From an uncultured Flammeovirgaceae bacterium (GTDB lineage: Bacteria; Bacteroidota; Bacteroidia; Cytophagales; Cyclobacteriaceae), in NCBI GenBank assembly GCA_946480685.1, contig CAMLLI010000411.1, forward strand, positions 1 through 5,071: 5,071 nt of DNA, in the 5' to 3' direction. A program made the translations under genes and the position numbers. Below the pieces are notes generated by a model, which did not search any database, was not told the origin of the DNA, and saw only the letters and a list, made by a program, of their open reading frames with translations. This document shows, piece by piece, positions 1 through 5,071 of this stretch. Numbering within the stretch: the stretch's first letter is position 1; the number at the start of each line of letters is the position of its first letter.

Positions 1-1004
1 ACGATCGTTGTGCGGAAGCGTGGATCCCGATTGGCCGATGGATCAGCAGGATCGTATAGACCAGACTCTGCTATCGGTAAACCATCGGTAGTATAAAACT
101 CTTCCGCCAGGTTCGGCAACACACGTTGATAGTCGATCATGCCCCAGTATCCCGCGAAAGCGGAGCCATCATCAAGGAAGCGATCGAATGTAACCGAAAA
201 AATTATTTCTTTGTCCTGTTCGTGATCGGTAGTAAACAACGTGCTATAGTCTGCCGCTAAAGAATAGTAGCCCAGGTCCATTACTTTTTTAGCAGCATCT
301 GCCGCTTTGGTATATTCATGATGGTATAGGTATATACGCGCCAGTGTAGCAAGAGCTGCACCGCGACTGATGCGTCCGTATTCCGTACCCGGAATTTCTC
401 CCGGCAGCGGCAAATCGTTTACGATCGCCTCTACATCAGTAGCAATGAAGTTCATGATTTCATCGTGGGTATTTTTAGGTACTGCCGCCTCTTGTACCGT
501 TTGAGGTTCCGTGATCAGCGGTACATCATGAAAGGTCATGGCCAGAAGTGTATATACGGTGGCACGAATTACTTTCGCTTCTGCTACAATACGTGCCGCT
601 ACCTGCGGGTTGATATTCGGTATATTCGGAACGTTGGCAATTACCTGGTTGGTACGACCAATCGCTCTATAGGCAGAACGCCACGTGTCGCCCAGGATCC
701 AGGATGTAGAGTTGTGTGTGCCTTGCGCTATATCTCCGCCCGGCATCCATTGCCACGCAGTATAGCCGTTGTCGGAAAGATAGTCAAGTCGCATAACTCC
801 GCCTGTCCACGGATCAGAATCAAACAGCCATTGATCCTGCAGCGCAGAGTAACAACCCATGAGCGCCATCTTTGCATCATCCTCGGTTGTCCAGAATGAA
901 TCGGAGCTTAAGTCGTTCAGCGACTTGCGATCGAGAAACTCGTCAGAGCATGCTGAAAATATAGTCAGCAGCGCGATCGTGATATATAGCTTGATATAGT
1001 TCAT
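1..1004 (-). CDS. SusD/RagB-family outer-membrane lipoprotein, C-terminus cut by window edge
   Basis: SusD-family lipoproteins sit on the cell surface, close over a SusC barrel like a lid and bind incoming glycan. The visible 334 residues begin at an ATG (complement of 1002-1004) with a lipoprotein signal whose box is F16-S17-A18-C19. The following SDEFLD resembles the acidic surface-export signal of Bacteroidota lipoproteins. Family hallmarks follow: an N-terminal segment with SDSFWTTEDDAKMALMGCYSAL-like text at about 34-55, EAKVIRA at 142-148 leading to HDVPLIT at 159-165, the helical repeat segment RISRGAALATLARIYLY at 211-227, EIIFSVTFD at 266-274, and NRDPRF at 325-330. SusD proteins are usually about 450-600 residues, so roughly a third or more is missing at the left. 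The gene starts 18 bp after the susC stop and is surely cotranscribed. No Shine-Dalgarno sequence is present; the spacer is AT-rich (TAATTATTA), as is common in this phylum. The glycan bound cannot be read from the sequence. Confidence 0.95.
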   Translation of the reverse strand, partial: MNYIKLYITIALLTIFSACSDEFLDRKSLNDLSSDSFWTTEDDAKMALMGCYSALQDQWLFDSDPWTGGVMRLDYLSDNGYTAWQWMPGGDIAQGTHNSTSWILGDTWRSAYRAIGRTNQVIANVPNIPNINPQVAARIVAEAKVIRATVYTLLAMTFHDVPLITEPQTVQEAAVPKNTHDEIMNFIATDVEAIVNDLPLPGEIPGTEYGRISRGAALATLARIYLYHHEYTKAADAAKKVMDLGYYSLAADYSTLFTTDHEQDKEIIFSVTFDRFLDDGSAFAGYWGMIDYQRVLPNLAEEFYTTDGLPIAESGLYDPADPSANRDPRFRTTI

Positions 1005-1022
1005 ATCGTAATAATTACAGGT

Positions 1023-4000
1023 TTAGAAAGTAATGTTGAGGCCGAATGAGTATGACTTCAGACCGGGATATGCACGGTTGCGTTCATCACCAGTCGGACG
1101 TTCCGGATCGAACTCTTCAACATCGGTGAAGGTTACGAGATTTGTACCGGTGAAGAACAGTCTAAGGTTCTGCATCGACAATCGTTCTGTCCATGCTTTC
1201 GGGAACGTATATCCAAGTTGTACATTCTTCAGTCGCAGGTAAGAAGCATCGCGCAACCAGAAGCTCGACATCGCAAAGTTGTTGCTGTTGTTACCGAAGC
1301 GCGGGTAAGCTGCATCTGTATTCGTTGGTGTCCAGTGATCCAGGATTGAACTTGTAAACTGTCCTACATTTTCCGTGTTATACCAGTAGAAACGTTCAAT
1401 GCCTGCTACACCCTGGAAGAAAAGATTCAGGTCGAAGCCTTTATAGTCGGCACCAAGGTTAAATGCATAGCTCAGTTTAGGAAAAGGTTCACCAATGATC
1501 TGTCGATCATAGTCAGCCGTAACTTTTCCATCCGGTATACCTTCGGGACCACTGATATCTTTATACTTGATGTCACCGGCACGCAGCGTTCCGAATTGCG
1601 TGGGAGCGTTCGCGAGTTCTTCTTCGGTATAGTATCCGTCAGCTACATATCCGTAGTAAGCACCGATGGGTTGCCCCACGAGATTTATAGTGTTACCACT
1701 GATCCAGTTCTCAAGACCGGCAATGTCGGTAATTTCGTTTTTTACCTGCGAGAGATTTACACTGGCTGAATAACCGAGGTCACCTTTTCGATCCTGGTAA
1801 GCTATATTTAGTTCCCAGCCTTTGTTGTCAACAGCAGCAACGTTTTGATAGGGGCCGTTGTTCACACCGAGTGTTCCTGGTATAGGAAGACGAATGAGAA
1901 TGTCGGATGATTTTTTGTTGAAGTAGTCCGCGGTGATTTGCAGGCGGTCATTCAGGAAATTCAAATCAAGACCAATGTCCGTGATCGTAGTAGTCTCCCA
2001 TTTTATGTTTTGATTTGCCAGATCGTTGATCGCCACACCTCCGGACACAATGCCACCGATGAGGTAATTATTACCCGTAGCAAAATTCTGAGTATAGGCA
2101 TAGTTACCAATCTCCTGGTTACCGAGTTGTCCCCAGCTCGCACGCAGCTTCAGGAAAGATACCACGCTGTTATCGGCAAGAAAACTTTCACTGCTGATTA
2201 CCCAGCCTGCCGATACCGAAGGGAATAGACCGTAACGATCAGACTTCGGCATGCGTGAAGAACCATCGTAGCGCATGTTCGCTTCGAAGAGGTATTTATC
2301 ATTATATATATAGTTTACGCGACCGAAGAATGATTGCAGCGCTACTTCATACGCATTACCACCTACTTGCGGATTTTGCGAACCGGCATCAAGTTCATGC
2401 AGGTTGTTGTTCGGAAAATTCTGGCGGTAGGCATACATATAGTCGTTACGTTCATATTGAGCCGTGTGTCCTACAAGTATATTTACACTGTGTGTTCCTA
2501 TAGTCTTGTCGTAGGTGAGGAGATTCTCCAGCAACTGTCTTCTGAACGTGGTGTTGCTGTTGCTCAGGTTGTTGTTTACATTCTGGCTGATCACAACGCC
2601 TTCCGGATTAAACTGTTTATAGGTTGGAACGAATCGCGAATTCACTCCGGATACATTGATAGCACCGACACTGGTTTTAAATTTAAGTCCTTCGGTGATT
2701 TCATAGCTGGCAAAAAGTTTTCCTTCCAAACGGGTTTCCTGTGTTTCGCTAAAGCCTGTCGTGGCTGCCCATACGGTATTGCGAAATCCGACACGTGTTG
2801 GTTCAGCACCATCTACAAAACCGAATTCACCATTCGCGTAGCGTACCGGGATAGTCGGCTGGGTAAATCTGCGAATGCTATATACTATACTGTTGTCATC
2901 GTTGGATGATGCCGAGTTCAGCGAAGGTTCGTTATACTTACGATCGTAGCCATATACGTTAAGTCCTACTTTCAGTTTCTTGGACGCCTCTATATCTACA
3001 TTGGCGCGTATACTGGTACGGTTGGCATCGGTACCTTTTAATACACCGAGCTGATCCATATACTGTGTAGACACCATATACTTTACATTTTGTGAGCCAC
3101 CGCTTACCGAAGCATCGTAGGTTTGCATGATGCCTGTGCGAAATGTCTCATCCCACCAGTCGGTGTTCGCGAAGTGATCGGGGTCAGAGCCGTCACGCAT
3201 CGCCTGTATTTGTTCAGCCGTATAGGTTGGCGTTCCACCGGTAGCTACGTTCCATTCATTGCGTATAGTAGCCCAATCCCAGGAGTTGAGAAAATCAGGT
3301 TTCATGATGGGACTCTGAATGGCAACGTTGCTGCTCAGGTTAATACGTGCCTGACCTTCTTTACCGCGTTTGGTTGTGATGATGATAACTCCGTTGGCTG
3401 CGCGCACGCCATATATAGCGGCCGATGCTGCATCCTTCAATACACTTACACTTTCAATATCCGCAACCGGAACCTGGTTGATCTGACTTTGAATTCCATC
3501 GACAATCACCAGCGGTTCTGCACCGGAGTTAAATGTACCTATACCGCGAATGCGAATCTGCGGATCATCATTACCCGGCTGACCGCTGAAGTTACTCACG
3601 GTTACACCCGGCATGCGTCCCTGAAAAAGACTTGCCGTGTTTGATACCGGTATAGATTTAACATCATTGATATTGACCGATGCTACTGCGCCTGTGAGGT
3701 TCGCTTTCTTCTGTTCACCGTAACCAACAACCACTACTTCCTGCAGTGATTGAATGTCTGTCTCCAGCGAAACATTTATAGTCGTGTTTGTTCCCGCCAG
3801 AACTTCCTGGTTGCGGAAACCAACGAACGAGAAAACCAGTATAGCATCGCTGCCCGGTACCGCTAATGTATAGTCGCCATCCGCGTTGGTGGTTGTACCG
3901 GTGGAAGTACCTTTAACAATGATGCTTACGCCCGGAAGTCCGGTTTGATCTTCTGCGCTTACAACACGACCGGACACGGTAGTTTGCGCGAAGGCTGTTG

Positions 4001-4061
4001 TGGTACATGCCAGCAACAGACACATCAACAAGAGATGTGGTGTTTTAAAATACTTTAGCAT
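1023..4061 (-). CDS. SusC/RagA-family TonB-linked outer-membrane transporter
   Basis: This is a TonB-dependent importer of oligosaccharides (or other SusD-captured ligand) across the outer membrane. It has 1012 residues, normal for SusC. The ATG at 4061 gives a type I signal peptide (KYFK, then a Leu-rich core) with likely cleavage after A25 (AFA/Q). Domains in order: carboxypeptidase-regulatory-like beta-sandwich at about 28-103 (VSGRVVSAEDQTGLPGVSI, DGDYTL, FSFVGF); a TonB-box-like stretch LQEVVVVGYG at 106-115; plug at about 116-235 with LFQGRMPGV (145-153), IRIRGIGTFN (169-178), PLVIVDG (183-189), SVLKDAASAAIYG (206-218) and ANGVIIITTKRGK (222-234); then the beta-barrel. Barrel hallmarks are YLFEANMRYDGSSR (590-603), GLFPSVSAGW (611-620), LKLRASWGQLGNQ (637-649) and a C-terminal SFGLNITF ending in Phe, as outer-membrane barrels do. 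There is no N-terminal STN domain, so direct signalling to an anti-sigma factor is not expected. The frame stays open upstream to 4178, but that stretch is leader (see findings). The downstream partner is the SusD-like gene. Confidence 0.97.
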   Translation of the reverse strand: MLKYFKTPHLLLMCLLLACTTTAFAQTTVSGRVVSAEDQTGLPGVSIIVKGTSTGTTTNADGDYTLAVPGSDAILVFSFVGFRNQEVLAGTNTTINVSLETDIQSLQEVVVVGYGEQKKANLTGAVASVNINDVKSIPVSNTASLFQGRMPGVTVSNFSGQPGNDDPQIRIRGIGTFNSGAEPLVIVDGIQSQINQVPVADIESVSVLKDAASAAIYGVRAANGVIIITTKRGKEGQARINLSSNVAIQSPIMKPDFLNSWDWATIRNEWNVATGGTPTYTAEQIQAMRDGSDPDHFANTDWWDETFRTGIMQTYDASVSGGSQNVKYMVSTQYMDQLGVLKGTDANRTSIRANVDIEASKKLKVGLNVYGYDRKYNEPSLNSASSNDDNSIVYSIRRFTQPTIPVRYANGEFGFVDGAEPTRVGFRNTVWAATTGFSETQETRLEGKLFASYEITEGLKFKTSVGAINVSGVNSRFVPTYKQFNPEGVVISQNVNNNLSNSNTTFRRQLLENLLTYDKTIGTHSVNILVGHTAQYERNDYMYAYRQNFPNNNLHELDAGSQNPQVGGNAYEVALQSFFGRVNYIYNDKYLFEANMRYDGSSRMPKSDRYGLFPSVSAGWVISSESFLADNSVVSFLKLRASWGQLGNQEIGNYAYTQNFATGNNYLIGGIVSGGVAINDLANQNIKWETTTITDIGLDLNFLNDRLQITADYFNKKSSDILIRLPIPGTLGVNNGPYQNVAAVDNKGWELNIAYQDRKGDLGYSASVNLSQVKNEITDIAGLENWISGNTINLVGQPIGAYYGYVADGYYTEEELANAPTQFGTLRAGDIKYKDISGPEGIPDGKVTADYDRQIIGEPFPKLSYAFNLGADYKGFDLNLFFQGVAGIERFYWYNTENVGQFTSSILDHWTPTNTDAAYPRFGNNSNNFAMSSFWLRDASYLRLKNVQLGYTFPKAWTERLSMQNLRLFFTGTNLVTFTDVEEFDPERPTGDERNRAYPGLKSYSFGLNITF

Positions 4062-4087
4062 AATGATAGGTTTGAATGGTTTGGGAT

Positions 4088-4126
4088 GGTCAATGAGGAC
4101 AAGTGAACTCGCCCTCATCGATGACC
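4088..4126 (-). promoter_or_regulatory. Long hairpin in the susC 5' leader
   Basis: In the minus-strand transcript, GGUCA pairs with UGACC, AUGAGG with CCUCAU, and GCGAG with CUUGU (two G-U pairs), closing a UUCA tetraloop. A 3-nt UCG bulge lies on the 5' side. That gives 16 pairs in 39 nt. The inner G-U pairs would be A-C mismatches in RNA from the other strand, so the structure fits the susC transcript direction. It ends 26 nt before the start codon, too far to hide the start itself but well placed to affect translation, RNA stability or attenuation. There is no U-run directly after it, so it is not a standard terminator. The structure is read directly from the sequence; the function is inference. 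Confidence 0.55.
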
Positions 4127-4141
4127 GCTGTATAGCAGCGG
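4125..4141 (-). promoter_or_regulatory. Small GC-rich hairpin next to the long leader hairpin
   Basis: CCGCTG and CAGCGG form a perfect 6-bp inverted repeat around a 5-nt loop (CTATA in the minus-strand reading). Its last two bases (complement of 4125-4126) are also the first two bases of the long leader stem, so both hairpins cannot form at full length together; a 4-bp version could stack beside the long stem. It could be part of a structured leader or an unrelated short repeat. Confidence 0.4.
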
Positions 4142-4221
4142 CTGTCGAAGAAGAGTAAAGTAGTCTCATACATTTCAATTTGGTCTTACAATAGTCGCAA
4201 TCGTTTGCTCACTATAAGGAG

Positions 4222-4239
4222 AGAAATACATCAGAAATA
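4222..4239. repeat. Direct repeat AGAAATA, two copies 11 bp apart
   Basis: AGAAATA occurs at 4222-4228 and again at 4233-4239, with start points 11 bp apart, about one helical turn. Tandem half-sites with this phasing are typical for dimeric regulators such as response regulators and AraC-type proteins. The pair lies about 160-180 bp upstream of the susC start and just beside a perfect palindrome. An operator role is inference; a chance match in AT-rich sequence is possible. Confidence 0.35.
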
Positions 4240-4242
4240 GGG

Positions 4243-4254
4243 TGAATGCATTCA
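4243..4254. promoter_or_regulatory. 12-bp perfect palindrome, operator candidate
   Basis: TGAATGCATTCA reads identically on both strands. It lies in the intergenic region 3 bp from the AGAAATA direct repeat and about 180 bp upstream of the susC start. Its position and symmetry suit a binding site for a dimeric transcription factor. I do not recognise it as the site of a named regulator, and a 12-bp palindrome can arise by chance in a window of this size. Confidence 0.35.
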
Positions 4255-4287
4255 AAATAAATCAGGAGAGGTGTTTTGAGCAGGATG

Positions 4288-4323
4288 AAAGGAGAGGAGT
4301 GAGCGATGCTACTCCTCATCTTT
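4288..4323 (-). terminator. Terminator-like hairpin after the GH43-like gene
   Basis: GAGGAGT (4294-4300) pairs with ACTCCTC (4311-4317). The stem continues inward with AGC/GCT after a single bulged base, leaving a 3-nt loop. After a 2-nt internal mismatch, AAAG (4288-4291) also pairs with CTTT (4320-4323). It starts about 40 nt after the stop of the GH43-like gene. The minus-strand tail is only moderately T-rich (TCCTTTC), while the plus-strand side ends in CTTTT, so it may act weakly or in both directions. It probably separates the GH43 transcript from the susCD transcript. Confidence 0.5.
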
Positions 4324-4365
4324 TGCACGAGTCTTTAAAAAGAACAGACACGGCATCGGCAATGC

Positions 4366-5071
4366 TTATGGATTGGCAAGTTGCTCCAGGCTCCATTTGT
4401 CAAACCACCTGATCACAGGTTTGTCACCATCGAATGTCAGTGGCAGCCATATATACCGGCCGTCAATCGCATTGTCGGGTATCCAGCGATCGGCCATGAA
4501 AATATACTGATCTTTACCACCGTGAACCGGCAGGATGAATGTACTTTGAGATTCGAATGTACGCTCGGCATTTTCTCCCTGCGCGGGATTACCGAGTGAT
4601 TTCCACGGTCCCCAAATTGAATTTGAGACAAATGAACGTGCAGCGTTGGGTTCCCAGCCCGTGCAACCGGAGGTAACAAGTATATATTTACCGTTTCGCT
4701 TGATCAGCGCAGGCGCTTCGTTATGTCCGGCAGGAGCGATCGTTGCCCACTTGCCCGTAAAAGACAGGTAATCGTCTGTGAGTTCTGAAACGTGGAGTGT
4801 GAGATTCTCTTCTGCGGAGTGAATGTGATACGCTTTACCGTCATCATCAACAAACAAAGTCATGTCGCGCGACATTTGTCCTTTTTCAAAATCACGTCTT
4901 ATGAAAAGTCCTTCGGCAACTTCTTTTCGCCATGGATCGGTATGCGCTTTCAGTTCTTTCTCATTTACCGTTTTAGTCTGCCATGCTTTCTCAAAATTTA
5001 TAGGCCATGTTTGGCTATTGGGTCTGTATGAGCGGATATAGGTATACGGACCGGTTGGTTTATCGCTCACG
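4366..5071 (-). CDS. Glycoside hydrolase family 43-like beta-propeller enzyme, N-terminus cut by window edge
   Basis: GH43 enzymes are five-bladed beta-propellers that cleave arabinose, xylose or galactose from plant-type glycans with inversion. About 234 C-terminal residues are visible, numbered here from the first complete codon. The text begins with SDKPTGPY, a common GH43 strand. SRDMTLFVDDDGKAYHIH (67-84) carries the Asp (D69) that matches the family's pKa-modulating residue, and GHNEAPALIKRNGKYIL (115-131) carries the Glu (E118) of the EAP motif, the likely general acid. SGCTGWEPN (134-142), SIWGPWKSLGNP (151-162), ESQSTFILP (173-181) and MADRW (192-196) follow. The catalytic base expected in blade 1 lies outside the window, as do the signal peptide and perhaps 100-130 residues. 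The motifs resemble the exo-beta-1,3-galactanase/galactofuranosidase-like branch more than arabinofuranosidases, but this is from memory. The GTG at 5070 is an internal Val, not a start. The stop is followed by a terminator-like hairpin. Confidence 0.85.
   Translation of the reverse strand, partial: VSDKPTGPYTYIRSYRPNSQTWPINFEKAWQTKTVNEKELKAHTDPWRKEVAEGLFIRRDFEKGQMSRDMTLFVDDDGKAYHIHSAEENLTLHVSELTDDYLSFTGKWATIAPAGHNEAPALIKRNGKYILVTSGCTGWEPNAARSFVSNSIWGPWKSLGNPAQGENAERTFESQSTFILPVHGGKDQYIFMADRWIPDNAIDGRYIWLPLTFDGDKPVIRWFDKWSLEQLANP

Larger units (their letters stand above)
4062..4365. other. Intergenic region between the GH43-like gene and susC-like gene
   Basis: This 304-bp stretch holds no credible gene. 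Read on the minus strand it contains, in order, a terminator-like hairpin (4288-4323), a perfect palindrome (4243-4254), a phased direct repeat (4222-4239), a short GC-rich hairpin (4125-4141) and a long hairpin (4088-4126), then 26 nt to the susC ATG. I looked for the Bacteroidota promoter pattern (TTTG near -33, TAnnTTTG near -7). Partial -7 matches occur, for example TATTTCTG (complement of 4233-4240), but none has a well-spaced -33 element, so no promoter is called. The length and content suggest that susCD has its own promoter here. Confidence 0.8.

Noticed and set aside
465..899. Plus-strand open frame of 144 codons
   Set aside because: It lies wholly antisense to the SusD-like gene, has a composition rich in Arg, Cys and Tyr with no recognisable domain, and is a shadow of the real frame.
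2300..2316. Short (TA)n run as a phase-variable repeat
   Set aside because: Only about five TA units, inside a conserved coding segment; too short to call a slippage locus. It is counted only in the TATA observation.
2334..2909. Plus-strand open frame of 191 codons, with an overlapping one at 2255-2503
   Set aside because: Antisense to the barrel-coding part of the SusC-like gene; no family features, no leader or intergenic signals.
3123..3644. Plus-strand open frame of 173 codons
   Set aside because: Antisense to the conserved plug and early barrel region of the SusC-like gene; its sequence is explained by that coding constraint.
4005..4061. Possible lipoprotein box LLAC (Cys19) in the SusC-like protein
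   Set aside because: SusC barrels are not normally lipoproteins, and a good type I cleavage site (AFA before Gln26) follows directly.
4195..4220. TATAGT as a sigma-70 type -10 box
   Set aside because: No matching -35 element at suitable spacing, and Bacteroidota primary sigma factors use a different consensus.
4437..4679. Minus-strand open frame of 80 codons inside the GH43-like gene
   Set aside because: Out of frame within a well-supported coding region and without any recognisable feature.
5068..5070. GTG as a start codon for the GH43-like gene
   Set aside because: The frame continues to the window edge, and the residues after GTG are mid-propeller text; essential N-terminal parts would be missing, so this is an internal Val.

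Overview
The window is a piece of a polysaccharide-utilisation-type locus from a member of the Bacteroidota. The evidence is a SusC/RagA TonB-dependent outer-membrane transporter followed 18 bp later by a SusD/RagB surface lipoprotein, a gene pair restricted to that phylum. A glycoside hydrolase family 43-like enzyme lies just upstream. The near-even base composition, the lack of Shine-Dalgarno sequences and the protein style suggest an environmental Cytophagales- or Chitinophagales-like bacterium rather than a gut Bacteroides, but this placement is tentative.

All three genes lie on the minus strand, so the locus reads from right to left. From the right edge: the C-terminal 234 or so residues of a GH43-like enzyme (4366-5071, N-terminus outside the window); a 304-bp intergenic region (4062-4365); a complete susC-like gene (1023-4061, 1012 aa); and the first 334 codons of a susD-like gene (1-1004, C-terminus outside the window). 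I saw no RNA genes, mobile elements, CRISPR arrays or gene remnants. The plus-strand open frames are antisense shadows.

Expected roles: the SusD-like lipoprotein captures an oligosaccharide at the cell surface, the SusC-like barrel imports it using TonB energy, and the GH43-like enzyme removes sugars from the glycan. The GH43 motifs lean weakly toward the galactan-active branch of the family, so a galactan or arabinogalactan side chain is a possible but unproven target.

The intergenic region is the least ordinary part. Read in the direction of transcription it holds a terminator-like hairpin after the GH43 gene, a 12-bp perfect palindrome, a 7-bp direct repeat with 11-bp phasing, a small GC-rich hairpin, and a strong 16-bp stem capped by a tetraloop that ends 26 nt before the susC start codon. 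The last two share two bases. This looks like a separately controlled susCD unit with a structured 5' leader, but nothing in the window proves a function. I found no convincingly new multi-gene system here.
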